From Olegusella massiliensis (lineage in GTDB: Bacteria > Actinomycetota > Coriobacteriia > Coriobacteriales > Atopobiaceae), in NCBI RefSeq assembly GCF_900078545.1, contig NZ_FLLS01000001.1, positions 1-50,838 on the forward strand: a stretch of 50,838 bases of DNA. Reading direction: 5' to 3'. Below, piece after piece: positions 16,077 to 24,671 of this stretch; the stretch's first letter is position 1, and every line of letters starts with the position of its first letter. The notes beneath the pieces are model-generated. The model made no database searches, was not told the DNA's origin, and worked only from the letters and a program-made list of their open reading frames with translations. The translations under genes and the position numbers were made by a program.

Positions 16077-17054
16077 ATGCTAGAGACAAAAAAGAGCGCA
16101 ATGCTTGTGGCTTATGCGGCAATTGGTAGTGATGAGCGCAAAAAAAAGTCTGTTGTGAATAGACTCAAAAGGCATTTAGATGCAGGTATGGAAGCCTTCA
16201 ATTTAGATGAGATAACTGCTACAGCTGAACTTGATGCAGCGACACTATTAGGCTCGCTTAACACTCTTCCTTTTGGGGCAGAGAAGCGCTTTGTCATCGT
16301 AAACGCTGCCGATCGTCTGGATATGACGGTCAAAGATATGTTGGTGGATTACCTTTCAAATCCCAACAGCGCCTGTACACTTTGCTTACTTTTTGACTCG
16401 TTGCCTAAGAAAACCCCTCTATACATGGCCATAGCTTCTGTGGGCCCTCAAGCAATCATTGACTGTGCACCAAAAAAGAACCGTTCGCTTGTTGCGGAAG
16501 TAAAGATGTTTGCACAGGCACGAGGAATGTATATGGATGATTCCGCAATCTATGAGCTCATTAAGCGCTCAGGAGAGTCTGGAAAACTGCTCGAAAAACA
16601 AGTTATTCAGCTTTGTACTCTTTGTCGTGCACAAGGACATATTAGTTACAACGATGTCGTCAACAATATTTCGCAAACAGCAGAAATAAAACCGTGGGAT
16701 TTTCTTGATCCTATCTGCCAGCGCAATGCGGTCGCAGCGCTCACCCAATATCACTTGATGGTAAACCCTTCGCAAATCTCTCTTCTCGTCATGTTAGTTG
16801 GTCGTTTGCGTGAGTTGATATGTACTCAGAGTTTGATGGCGCGAGGGCAGGAATATGTTCTAGCCTCTACGCTTCGCAAGCGCGATTTTCAGATAGACAA
16901 GTATAAGCGGTGGGTAAGAAATTTTGCTCCAGGGGAGCTCAGTCGATTTTTGCAAGCCTGTGCCGACTGCGACCGAGATCTCAAATCAGGTGCCAATCCT
17001 GACATAAGATTTACCCAGCTTATCTTGCAAATCTGTGGTGCTGTTCAGCAATAA
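16077..17054 (+). CDS. holA: DNA polymerase III delta subunit
   Basis: HolA opens the sliding clamp as part of the clamp loader. The 325-residue protein has the AAA+-like N-terminal domain (SLNTLPFGAEKRFVIVNAAD near 60-80 matches the conserved part of the family) and the C-terminal helical collar. Sequence identity in this family is low, so the call rests also on position after comEC. ATG 16077 follows GAGGGGGAG; an in-frame TTG at 16074 is possible. holA is normally followed by rpsT, but here 8.8 kb of foreign DNA intervenes. Confidence 0.9.
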   Translation: MLETKKSAMLVAYAAIGSDERKKKSVVNRLKRHLDAGMEAFNLDEITATAELDAATLLGSLNTLPFGAEKRFVIVNAADRLDMTVKDMLVDYLSNPNSACTLCLLFDSLPKKTPLYMAIASVGPQAIIDCAPKKNRSLVAEVKMFAQARGMYMDDSAIYELIKRSGESGKLLEKQVIQLCTLCRAQGHISYNDVVNNISQTAEIKPWDFLDPICQRNAVAALTQYHLMVNPSQISLLVMLVGRLRELICTQSLMARGQEYVLASTLRKRDFQIDKYKRWVRNFAPGELSRFLQACADCDRDLKSGANPDIRFTQLILQICGAVQQ

Positions 17055-17094
17055 AATGTACGGACTGAAGGGAGAATAGGCTATCTGCCTCTTT

Positions 17095-17520
17095 ATGGAC
17101 TTCTTGTATGAAGCAGTCTTCATACCGAAAGGTGCGGAGCCGCCGACACGAGATATCATCGAAAAGCCGGAACTGCGAGTGTATACGGATGATTTCGCTA
17201 CACGCAAGGGTGATAACTGCCTGGTGGCTGATTTCGGCGGCAAGGTGGTCGGAGCGGTTTGGACAAGGATAATGGACGATTATGGCCATGTGGATGACGA
17301 GACGTCGTCCTTTGCCATTTCGCTTTACAAAGAGTATCGCGGTCAGGGGATCGGCTCACAGCTTATGGTGAAGATGCTCAAACTGCTGAAATGGCAGGGA
17401 TATGAACAAGCGTCCCTGGCGGTGCAGAAAGAAAACTACGCCGTGAAGATGTATAAGAATGTCGGCTTCAAGACGGTCGATGAAAATGCCGAAGAATACA
17501 TTATGGTGTGCGAATTATAA
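17095..17520 (+). CDS. GNAT N-acetyltransferase, probably shortened at the N-terminus
   Basis: The protein (141 residues) has the acetyl-CoA binding motif of GNAT enzymes, EYRGQGIGSQLM near residues 82-93, followed by ASLAVQKENYAVKMYKNVGF, typical of motif B. The substrate is unknown. Related proteins usually have 15-20 further N-terminal residues (beta-1/alpha-1 of the fold) before the DFLYEA segment with which this one starts. The reading frame is closed by TAG 18 bp upstream, and no good ribosome site precedes ATG 17095. The left island boundary therefore probably cut the gene. It lies 40 bp after holA and just ahead of a VanZ-like gene. Confidence 0.75.
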   Translation: MDFLYEAVFIPKGAEPPTRDIIEKPELRVYTDDFATRKGDNCLVADFGGKVVGAVWTRIMDDYGHVDDETSSFAISLYKEYRGQGIGSQLMVKMLKLLKWQGYEQASLAVQKENYAVKMYKNVGFKTVDENAEEYIMVCEL

Positions 17521-17532
17521 GGAGATGTGTTT

Positions 17533-18168
17533 ATGGACTGGGAATTAAGTAGCAGACATCTGTTATGCGGGTTTGCTCCTATTATCGTATTATTGGCGGT
17601 GTACTTTATTTTTTTACATTTGAAAGAGAGAAGACGGACGTTTGGTCATATTGCCATTTCTTGTGTGTTTTGCTTCTATTTGACAGGAATATTGACGATG
17701 ACGGGGATTTGGTATACGTCAGCTTTTGATCCGAGAATCGTATATATTCCTTTTGTGGATATGATCAGAGGCCCAGTTGATACTATACTCAATGTCGTTC
17801 TTTTTATTCCCTTGGGGATATTTCTTCCATTGCTTTATAAAAAGTTCGATAAAATGGGAAAAATAGCTTTAGCTGGTTTTTTGATTTCGGCATCCGTTGA
17901 AGTTGTTCAGATGTTTGGATGTGGAGCGACAGACATCAATGATTTGATAACCAATACAGTGGGTGCTTGTTTGGGCTTCTGCATATATAAAATGCTATGT
18001 AGGATTATCCCGGAATCATATTTAGAAAAGATTCAAGTAGATGGTTCACAATGCATATATGAATTGGTGATTTTTTGGTTATGTACACTTTTGATGATGA
18101 TAACTATACAGCCACAAATATATCATGCATTATTTACTGCCGGCGGCGAAATACAAACATGGAATTAA
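17533..18168 (+). CDS. VanZ-like membrane protein
   Basis: The 211-residue protein has about five transmembrane helices. It carries the VanZ family core: a helix with NVVLFIPLGIFLPLL, then SASVEVVQMF, then the polar loop DINDLITNTVGACLG. VanZ proteins are linked to teicoplanin or other envelope-drug tolerance in some species, but most homologues have no known role. ATG 17533 lies 8 nt after AAGGAG, itself overlapping the GNAT stop, so the two may be co-transcribed. It appears intact. Confidence 0.82.
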   Translation: MDWELSSRHLLCGFAPIIVLLAVYFIFLHLKERRRTFGHIAISCVFCFYLTGILTMTGIWYTSAFDPRIVYIPFVDMIRGPVDTILNVVLFIPLGIFLPLLYKKFDKMGKIALAGFLISASVEVVQMFGCGATDINDLITNTVGACLGFCIYKMLCRIIPESYLEKIQVDGSQCIYELVIFWLCTLLMMITIQPQIYHALFTAGGEIQTWN

Positions 18169-18440
18169 TCAATAACGAGGAGAAAAAAGATCTGGTGGCC
18201 ACGAACTGTGACTACCAGTTTCACGAGGAGATCGATATGTACGCACAGGCAGCGATACAACCGAATCCCTTACTCCGTAACGGTGCATACGGCATCGTTA
18301 TGAGGGGTGTGCAAAAATGCACACGGGGGTGTTCATCGTTAAGGAGTAGAAAAATGCTGCCGTTATGTTGTATCAAATTAAACACGGCAACAGAGAACAA
18401 AACACCATATTTGATACATTTTAACGGCATCGCCGCTTAG
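18159..18440 (+). CDS. Small unrecognised reading frame, probable island remnant
   Basis: A 93-codon frame begins inside the end of the VanZ-like gene (ATG 18159). It has no good ribosome site and no family I recognise. It starts with a hydrophilic stretch (ELINNEEKKDLVATNCDYQF) but its second half runs through two hairpins (18307-18324 and 18369-18418), which is unlike a protein-coding gene. It may be the tail of a longer mobile-element gene followed by non-coding DNA. Low confidence. Confidence 0.25.
   Translation: MELINNEEKKDLVATNCDYQFHEEIDMYAQAAIQPNPLLRNGAYGIVMRGVQKCTRGCSSLRSRKMLPLCCIKLNTATENKTPYLIHFNGIAA
18307..18324. repeat. Short perfect hairpin GTGTGCA/TGCACAC
   Basis: Seven perfect pairs enclose loop AAAA. 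It is in the non-coding-looking stretch before the left iteron array. Its role is unknown. Confidence 0.5.
18369..18418. repeat. 10-bp inverted repeat TGTATCAAAT / ATTTGATACA
   Basis: The arms at 18369-18378 and 18409-18418 are perfect complements 30 nt apart. The right arm abuts the first TTTAACG unit of the left iteron array. The same 10-mer TGTATCAAAT occurs once more on the other side of the cargo at 24901-24910, preceded by T in both places. Confidence 0.6.
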
Positions 18441-18489
18441 GGTACGAACCTAATACTAAGGGGTACGAAAATTTAGTATGTGGTACGAA
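18420..18489 (+). repeat. Left iteron-like array (TTTAACG, 3x GGTACGAA)
   Basis: TTTAACG starts at 18420. GGTACGAA starts at 18441, 18462 and 18482. Successive offsets are 21, 21 and 20 bp, i.e. two helical turns, so the units face the same side of the DNA. This is the pattern of replication-initiator or other oligomeric protein binding sites in plasmids and integrative elements. A related array lies at 24673-24741 on the far side of the cargo. No initiator gene follows it. Confidence 0.65.
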
Positions 18490-18549
18490 AATCAATAAGC
18501 TCACAGCGATGTTCATCCTAAAATTAAACTAAGAAGCATTACGCGTTAC

Positions 18550-18583
18550 AAGAATCTTGTTCTATCTGGCAGGGTTCTTTTTT
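18550..18583 (+). terminator. Terminator-like hairpin upstream of the TetR gene
   Basis: AAGAATCT (18550-18557) pairs with GGGTTCTT (18572-18579), including two T-G pairs, followed by a T-run. It would isolate the TetR-ABC unit from upstream transcription. Confidence 0.5.
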
Positions 18584-18622
18584 ATGCAACATTAGGCGAA
18601 TTGCCATTACCGCATAAAATTC

Positions 18623-18652
18623 TTGACAAACAAGTTAGTCTATGGCAACTTG
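18623..18652 (+). promoter_or_regulatory. Promoter and candidate operator of the TetR-ABC operon
   Basis: A consensus -35 box TTGACA (18623-18628) is followed immediately by the inverted repeat CAAGTT-N10-AACTTG (18631-18636 and 18647-18652). The repeat lies where the polymerase would sit, 37 nt before the TetR start codon, as expected for a TetR-family autoregulatory operator. The -10 box is not clear. Confidence 0.5.
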
Positions 18653-18688
18653 CTATTTACCGAGAATAATCTCTGTAAGGAGAGGGAA

Positions 18689-19282
18689 ATGATGGTAAGA
18701 GAACGATTAGATCCGGAAATGCGTAAGGAAGACATTCAAAAGGCTGCTATGGCACTCTTTTCTTCTAAGGGCTTTAACAATACGACGATGGATGATGTTC
18801 GTGAAAAATCCGGTTTATCAGCCGGCGGATTATACTACTACTACAAAAATACGGCAGAAATCCTCTACGACATTATGGACAGAGGAAGCAGGATGCGAGA
18901 AGCGACGGTAACAAACACGGTTCAACATATGGGGAACAAGCTTTCACCACATATCTTGGCTGAAGTTGTCGTCGATAAAATGTTGGCGAATAATCCTTTT
19001 ACGCCTATCTATGTCATGTTTCTTGGTGAGACTAAGAAAAATAAACAGCTTAACGCACTATATGAAAAACTCAAGAGGGATTCGATTACTTACTTTAAGC
19101 ATTTTATGAATGGGTACGACTGCGGATTGCTTACTGATGATGACTATGAATTTGTAACAAATCTCATCAATGCAAGCTTGTTATCCTGTGAAATTTTAGA
19201 TACGCGTGAAAATTTTCTAAAGAACAGACAGCACTTGGTATCCATGATTGAAGGTTATTTTACTCGTTCGACTTCTCAGTAA
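18689..19282 (+). CDS. TetR/AcrR family transcriptional regulator
   Basis: A 197-residue repressor. The N-terminal DNA-binding domain reads AAMALFSSKGFNNTTMDDV then KSGLSAGGLYYYYKNTAEIL (residues 19-59), the standard TetR helix-turn-helix with its G-x-Y-x-Y-F/Y-x-x-K end. The C-terminal ligand domain is unassigned. ATG 18689 follows AAGGAGA; an earlier in-frame TTG at 18623 would coincide with the -35 box and is rejected. It precedes two ABC transporter genes in the same direction and probably represses them until an effector binds. Confidence 0.9.
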   Translation: MMVRERLDPEMRKEDIQKAAMALFSSKGFNNTTMDDVREKSGLSAGGLYYYYKNTAEILYDIMDRGSRMREATVTNTVQHMGNKLSPHILAEVVVDKMLANNPFTPIYVMFLGETKKNKQLNALYEKLKRDSITYFKHFMNGYDCGLLTDDDYEFVTNLINASLLSCEILDTRENFLKNRQHLVSMIEGYFTRSTSQ

Positions 19283-19355
19283 GCGGAAGTTTCCGGACTC
19301 TAAAATCTTCCATCAATTTCCGCATTTCATTCATTTACTAAGGAGGTTTTTTGAT

Positions 19356-21074
19356 ATGAACTTATTGAAAAAGTACATCGCCAAAAATAAGACCGGCTAC
19401 TTTTTCTCGGTTCTTTTTGCCGTTTTGGGTGTACTGGCAGGACTTTTTACCTATGTGCTCTTGAGCAAAATGATCATTGCCCTCATTGCAGGGAATACAG
19501 ATTTTGCTTTTTATACTAAAGGAGTCCTCAGTATTCTCGCGCTGCTGTGCGCAAAAGAAGTTTTTATGGGTATTTCCACCACGATTTCTCATACGGCGAC
19601 CTATGGTGCTTTGTGTGAAATCAGGCGAGATATCATGGACAAACTTTTCAAAATGCCGTTAGGAAACATTTTGAATTTAAGCACAGGAAAGCTAAAAGAT
19701 GTCATCGTGAATCAAGTTGACAGCATGGAGACAACCCTGGCTCACCTGATTCCTGAAATGACCGCTAATATTGTTGGCCCGGTTTTACTTCTTGTTTACA
19801 TGTTTGTACTCGATTGGCGCGTTTCGCTCTTGGCACTGGTTCCTCTTGTGATCGGCATGTTTTTTATGGCCGGCCCGATGAAGCGCATGCCTAAAATGTT
19901 TCCCAAAGCAGTCAAAATTGGTCAAGACATGAACAACTCGATTGTGGAATATATCAACGGCATCGAGGTCATTAAGTCTTTTAATCAAGGCGATACATCC
20001 TATAAAAAATATAGCGATAATGTTTATGCCAAAGCAGATTATTACTGCAAGTGGATGGGCTTGAACAACAACGATTATGCGGTGAGCATGTCGCTTGCAC
20101 CGATGGGTATTTTAACCATCATTCCGTTTGGCCTTTTCTTCTGTATGCAAGGTAGCCTAAGCGGCGCTCATCTTTTGATGTTGATTATTTTATCGTTTGG
20201 CACAATCTCAAATATCATGCAGGTGATGTCTTATGAGGACGATATGGGTCGCATCAAAACCATTGCCGGTGAGATTGAAAAAGTTCTCAACTCAAAAGAG
20301 TTATCCCACGCAACCGGTACACAAAACATTGCACGCTATGACATCACTTTCGATCACGTGAATTTCTCTTACGATGATAACAAACAGGTTATCAAGGATG
20401 TCAATCTGCACATCAATGAAGGTAGTGTCAATGCACTCGTCGGGTATTCTGGCTCAGGGAAATCGACCGTTGCAAAGCTCCTCGCCGGATTTTGGGATAC
20501 CGATAGTGGCACCATAACAATTGGTGGCATAGCTCTCAAGGATATGCCTTTAGAACAGCTTTCGGATGCTATTTCTTATGTATCTCAAGACAATTATTTG
20601 TTTGATATTTCCATCAAAGATAATATTCGCATCGGCAAAAAAGATGCAACGGATGAGGAAATTATAGAAATCGCTAAAAAATCGGGCTGCCACGATTTCA
20701 TTATGAAGCTCTCACAAGGCTATGAAACGGTTGCCGGAGAAGGTGGCGGGCATCTCTCCGGCGGTGAGCGCCAACGCATCTCTATTGCACGCGCCATGCT
20801 CAAAGATGCACCGATTGTCATTTTGGATGAAGCCACTTCCTATATCGATCCAGAAAATGAAGCTATTTTGCAAGATGCCATCGCCACATTGGTAAAAGGC
20901 AAAACGCTCATTATTATCGCCCATCGACTGAAAACCATTGCAGATGTGGATCAAATATTTGTAATCCATGATGGATATGTTGAAAATCACGGAACACACG
21001 ATGAACTATTAAAAGATTCTCCGGTTTACCAAGAATTGTGGAGTGCGGCCATGCGAGGTGAAGAAAATGATTAA
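19356..21074 (+). CDS. ABC transporter, fused permease and ATPase, first half
   Basis: The 572-residue half-transporter has six transmembrane helices (about 15-290) and a C-terminal nucleotide-binding domain. Walker A is GYSGSGKST near 364, the signature LSGGERQRISIARAML near 467, and Walker B VILDEATSYID with its catalytic Glu. It resembles the exporter-fold half-transporters YbtP/YbtQ and IrtA/IrtB that import metal-siderophore complexes, but other substrates are equally possible. ATG 19356 follows AAGGAGG. Its stop overlaps the start of the second half-transporter, so the two probably form a heterodimer. Confidence 0.9.
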   Translation: MNLLKKYIAKNKTGYFFSVLFAVLGVLAGLFTYVLLSKMIIALIAGNTDFAFYTKGVLSILALLCAKEVFMGISTTISHTATYGALCEIRRDIMDKLFKMPLGNILNLSTGKLKDVIVNQVDSMETTLAHLIPEMTANIVGPVLLLVYMFVLDWRVSLLALVPLVIGMFFMAGPMKRMPKMFPKAVKIGQDMNNSIVEYINGIEVIKSFNQGDTSYKKYSDNVYAKADYYCKWMGLNNNDYAVSMSLAPMGILTIIPFGLFFCMQGSLSGAHLLMLIILSFGTISNIMQVMSYEDDMGRIKTIAGEIEKVLNSKELSHATGTQNIARYDITFDHVNFSYDDNKQVIKDVNLHINEGSVNALVGYSGSGKSTVAKLLAGFWDTDSGTITIGGIALKDMPLEQLSDAISYVSQDNYLFDISIKDNIRIGKKDATDEEIIEIAKKSGCHDFIMKLSQGYETVAGEGGGHLSGGERQRISIARAMLKDAPIVILDEATSYIDPENEAILQDAIATLVKGKTLIIIAHRLKTIADVDQIFVIHDGYVENHGTHDELLKDSPVYQELWSAAMRGEEND

Positions 21075-22803
21075 TACATTTAAGAAGTTATGGAAATTTG
21101 CAGAGCGTGAGCAAGGAATGATTCGCTCCTCGGTGATCTGGAGTTTTTTGGGCGCGATTTTTAACGTTTTTCAATTTATGGCCATCTATTTGGTCATTGC
21201 GGCGATTATAAAGCAGGAAATTACGTGGCAGACGATTGGTATGTGCAGCGCATTCTTATTGCTTTCCTTACTGGGCATCATTATTTCTAAGAAAAATTCC
21301 ATGCTTAAGCAAACGCATGCCGGCTATTTTACAGCCGCAAATAAACGTATCGCTATGGGAGAAAAAATCAAAAAAGTGCCAATGGGCTTTTTCAATGATT
21401 TTAGCTTAGGAAATTTAACGGCCATTGCGACGACAAAGTTGGACAGTCTCGAAACTTGGGTGCCCACACTTTTTATTATGGTATTCGGCGGTCTGCTTGT
21501 AACCGTGGTATTTATCCTGTCCCTTTTTATGCTGCATTGGAAAATTGCACTCATTGCTATCGCTGGGTCTTTGATTTTCTTGGCAGCGGCCGCTTTAATG
21601 CAGCAAAGATCTAAAAAGAGTTCGGATCGAGTTTCTGTTGTACAAAACGATCTCACGAAAGAAGTGCTGGCAACCTTGCAAGGTATGCAGATCATCAAGT
21701 CCTATAACTTGGGCGGACAAAATAACAACAAGCTGGATCAAAGTTTTGAAGAAACAAAAAAATCGACGTTGAGCCTTGAAAAGGCCGTTACGCCTTACAC
21801 GGTACTGCTGAAAATCATCATTGCGATCACGATTTCGGTTATGATTGCCACAGCACTTTCATGCTACTTTTCGGGAGAGCTTTCTTTGGACTATACCATC
21901 ATGACGCTGGTTGCCAGTTTTGTTATTTTTAACAGTTTATTGGCTTCTGGTAGTGCTATGGCCATGCTTAGAACCATTGACAACGCGATGGATTCTTATG
22001 ATTACGTCAATCAAATGCAAGATATGCCGGAAGGTCATATCAATGATGTACTTCAGCAACACGATATTGAATTTAAAAATGTTTCCTTTGCCTATGGCGA
22101 AAAGCCAATCTTAAATAATGTGTCTTGCTATATCCCCGAAAAATCAATGACGGCTATCGTAGGGCCGTCTGGTTCAGGAAAAACAACTTTTTGCAATTTG
22201 ATCTCTCGCTTTTGGGATGTCAATTCAGGAGAGATTCGCCTTGGAGGAAAGAACATAAAAGATTACTCCCTTGAAAATCTCATGAATCATATTTCGATGG
22301 TCTTCCAAGATGTCTATCTTTTTGCCGATACGATTGAAAACAACATTAAATTCGGATGCCCAAATGCCAGCCGCGATGATGTGATTGCGGCGGCAAAAAA
22401 GGCCCAGTGCCATGACTTTATTTCCGCCTTGCCCGATGGCTATCAGAGCATGATCGGAGAAGGTGGAACAAGTCTTTCCGGCGGTGAAAAACAGCGCATC
22501 TCCATTGCCAGAGCAATGCTGAAAGATGCACCGATTATCATCTTTGATGAAGCTACTGCAAATGTTGATCCGGAAAACGAAGACAAGCTGAAAGCAGCCA
22601 TTGAAGCCCTTACTCAAAACAAAACCGTCATCATGATCGCGCACCGCTTGAAGACGATCCGTAATGCAAACCGGATTTTGGTACTGAACAAAGCAGGGAT
22701 TGAGCAGTGCGGCACACATGATGAATTGATGCTGCAAGGAGGTCTTTATCGAGATCTTATCGAATCGAGAAGCAAGGCGGAAAGCTGGAGATTCGCAAAT
22801 TAA
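21067..22803 (+). CDS. ABC transporter, fused permease and ATPase, second half
   Basis: The 578-residue partner of the preceding gene has the same layout: six helices, then Walker A GPSGSGKTT near 366, signature LSGGEKQRISIARAML near 470, and Walker B IIFDEATANVD. ATG 21067 overlaps the upstream stop by 8 bp and has GAGGTGA upstream, so translation is coupled. Both ATP sites appear intact. The following ECF S-component-like gene hints at import of a small molecule, but that gene is broken. Confidence 0.9.
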   Translation: MINTFKKLWKFAEREQGMIRSSVIWSFLGAIFNVFQFMAIYLVIAAIIKQEITWQTIGMCSAFLLLSLLGIIISKKNSMLKQTHAGYFTAANKRIAMGEKIKKVPMGFFNDFSLGNLTAIATTKLDSLETWVPTLFIMVFGGLLVTVVFILSLFMLHWKIALIAIAGSLIFLAAAALMQQRSKKSSDRVSVVQNDLTKEVLATLQGMQIIKSYNLGGQNNNKLDQSFEETKKSTLSLEKAVTPYTVLLKIIIAITISVMIATALSCYFSGELSLDYTIMTLVASFVIFNSLLASGSAMAMLRTIDNAMDSYDYVNQMQDMPEGHINDVLQQHDIEFKNVSFAYGEKPILNNVSCYIPEKSMTAIVGPSGSGKTTFCNLISRFWDVNSGEIRLGGKNIKDYSLENLMNHISMVFQDVYLFADTIENNIKFGCPNASRDDVIAAAKKAQCHDFISALPDGYQSMIGEGGTSLSGGEKQRISIARAMLKDAPIIIFDEATANVDPENEDKLKAAIEALTQNKTVIMIAHRLKTIRNANRILVLNKAGIEQCGTHDELMLQGGLYRDLIESRSKAESWRFAN

Positions 22804-22818
22804 AGTTTGGAACTAACA

Positions 22819-22858
22819 ACAACATCTTCGACATAAAAATGATTGTGCCTGATGTTGT
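22819..22858. repeat. 8-bp inverted repeat after the ABC genes
   Basis: ACAACATC (22819-22826) and GATGTTGT (22851-22858) are complementary across 24 nt. No T-run follows. It may be a weak 3' hairpin or an operator for the S-component gene, whose start is 30 nt further. Confidence 0.4.
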
Positions 22859-22887
22859 CGAGAATTAAATGTTCAGAAAGGAATTTT

Positions 22888-23286
22888 ATGATGTAACTAA
22901 AAAATGTTGTACAGATTGCCGTATTGGCAGTAATTGGCTGTGTTGTCTCCTTTGGAATCAGTATGCTGACGGGACTTTTAGGCATGGCTGCCCTCTACAT
23001 TTCAGCCGGGTTTGCCGCTTTTGTGATCGGACCGACTTTTGTGATTGCGGCTCGAAAAGTACAAAAGCGTGGCACAGCGCTTCTCTTTTGGGCTGTGCTT
23101 GGGTTGGTATATGCAATTTTAGGTTATGGGATCATGATTCCGATTACTCTGATTGCAGGGATTGTCTGCGAGCTGATTATCGGAAAGTACGATAATAGCA
23201 AACGCATCGCCATTGCTTTTAGTGTTGCCATGTTTATCGATTCGATGAACAGCATTCTTTCATACCGGTTACAGCTGCGACTTTGA
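22888..23286 (+). pseudogene. MptD-like ECF transporter S component, broken
   Basis: The frame encodes a hydrophobic protein with about four helices, including SFGISMLTGLLGMAALYISA, VQKRGTALLFWAVLGLVYAI and ITLIAGIVCELIIGKY. These match MptD-family substrate-binding components of ECF transporters. After ribosome site AGAAAGGA the codons are ATG ATG TAA, so codon 3 is a stop; the rest of the frame is open until 23286. The usual C-terminal third is also missing: similarity seems to end near 23240. Translation could still begin at TTG 22924, but no ribosome site supports that. The following 167 bp to the next gene is unassigned. Confidence 0.65.
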
Positions 23287-23453
23287 CTTTGTCTTTGCTC
23301 ATACCGATAAGACCTGCAATGCTTTCTACATGCAAAAACCGACTGATCCGACCGCTCCCTATGACAGCTACGACGAAAGTGATAGCACCGAAGAGGATGC
23401 GCACGCGCTTTCTTGCCGGAGGCAGCAAAGTATCAAGGAAAAGATGACTAAGT

Positions 23454-24148
23454 ATGGTAATTCATGACATCAATCAAGATAAACAAGAGACCATCGTCCT
23501 TATCCATCCCATGAATTTTTCCGGGCAACTCATGATAGAAAGTATGGCAAAAAAGCTGGGAAACGAGTATCGCTATATCGTTCCGGATCTTTCCGGGCAT
23601 GGGAAGGCAAAAGACAATCCCTATATCAGCACAACTGAGGAAGCAGCCGCGCTTGCCTGTTATTTAAAGGAGCATGATCTTTTCAAAAACTGTTCTTTGA
23701 AGGAACTAGCTTTTTTGAAAACGCAGGACTTATCTCAAAAATGCTGGGGCGTGTATTTCTGAGTAAACAAAAGAAAGCACGGCAAGATCCCCAAGTGGTG
23801 ATCAGTCAGGTCGCCAAGCGCTATGGAAAGTACGCGAAGCTGCCGGTTGACACACTTGTTTCGATGGACAAGCAGAGCATCAGAAACATTGTGTACGATT
23901 GCGGGCACATCCGCTTGCCGCGCTTATTGGAAGATAGGCAGAAAGAGGTCATCTTTTCCTATGGGGACAAAGATCCGAATCTTGGACACGCAAAAAGAAG
24001 TATCAAGAAACATTATCTCAAAGCGGAAATAAAAATCTGGCAAGGCTATGGGCACTGCGAGGAGATGACGCAAAACACGGAGGCGTATCTGACGTTTGTA
24101 AAAGAATTTTTGGATTCGGATTTATGGAATGAGAAAGATAAAAGTTGA
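23454..24148 (+). pseudogene. Alpha/beta hydrolase with internal deletion and frameshift
   Basis: Two frames are pieces of one hydrolase. The first (23454-23762) has the oxyanion-hole strand IVLIHPMNFSG and the VPDLSGHGKA loop, up to CYLKEHDLFK. From about 23690 the homologous frame is the +1 frame (FFEGTSFFENAGLISKMLG), open to 24148, with the likely acid residue in SYGDKDP and catalytic His in GYGHCEE. The segment that should lie between, with the G-x-S-x-G nucleophile elbow, is absent. The deletion therefore removed the catalytic Ser and shifted the frame. It sits between the broken S component and a small membrane protein gene. Confidence 0.75.
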
Positions 24149-24654
24149 TGGATATCCTACGAGCAATACTTGACGGCGTGGCGATCGCCGCAATTTTTAA
24201 TGGGGCTGTCGCAAGCTTGGCACTGATCAATCCAAGATGGTTTTTGGACTCTTATCCAAAAGCCATTCAAAAGGCAGCTCCTTTACCAATGACAACGCAA
24301 GAGAAAAAGATAAATCTCATATTCACTATCGGCCTCGTTGGGATATGTTTTGTTTATTCGGTTGCGAGCCTTATGCATTCCCCAATTATTGGTTTTTGGA
24401 ACTTGTTTTGGATGAGCTATATTCAGTGGAGCATCTTAAATGCAGGAGATTTTTTGCTGTTAGATTGTCTGTTATTTCAAGGAAAATATAAGAGCAAAAT
24501 TGTTATTCCCGGCACAGAGGGGCACAAGGACTATGAATTTAAGAATTGGATGAAGCACTTGGCGATTTGGGAACATTTTTTGTTTGTACCCTTTTTGCTA
24601 ATACCAATCATATCAGTAATCCAGGCGCTCATTATTGGAGTGTTAGTCAGATAA
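24148..24654 (+). CDS. Small four-helix membrane protein of unknown function
   Basis: I do not recognise the family. The 168-residue protein has about four hydrophobic segments (near 8-28, 52-72, 80-105 and 140-165) and a conserved-looking loop with FKNWMKHLAIWEHF. ATG 24148 overlaps the TGA of the hydrolase pseudogene, which suggests former translational coupling. An in-frame TTG at 24145 also exists. It is the last gene of the TetR-ABC cargo and is followed by the right iteron array. Confidence 0.65.
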   Translation: MDILRAILDGVAIAAIFNGAVASLALINPRWFLDSYPKAIQKAAPLPMTTQEKKINLIFTIGLVGICFVYSVASLMHSPIIGFWNLFWMSYIQWSILNAGDFLLLDCLLFQGKYKSKIVIPGTEGHKDYEFKNWMKHLAIWEHFLFVPFLLIPIISVIQALIIGVLVR

Positions 24655-24671
24655 TTCGCAATCTGTAAACC

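Noticed and set aside
18623-18688. Longer N-terminus of the TetR protein from TTG 18623
   Set aside because: The TTG coincides with the -35 box TTGACA; ATG 18689 has a good ribosome site.
23234-23428. Minus-strand 64-codon frame with one hydrophobic helix after the broken S-component gene
   Set aside because: It overlaps the end of the S-component frame, has no ribosome site and no recognised family. It may be a remnant of an inverted gene fragment but cannot be supported.
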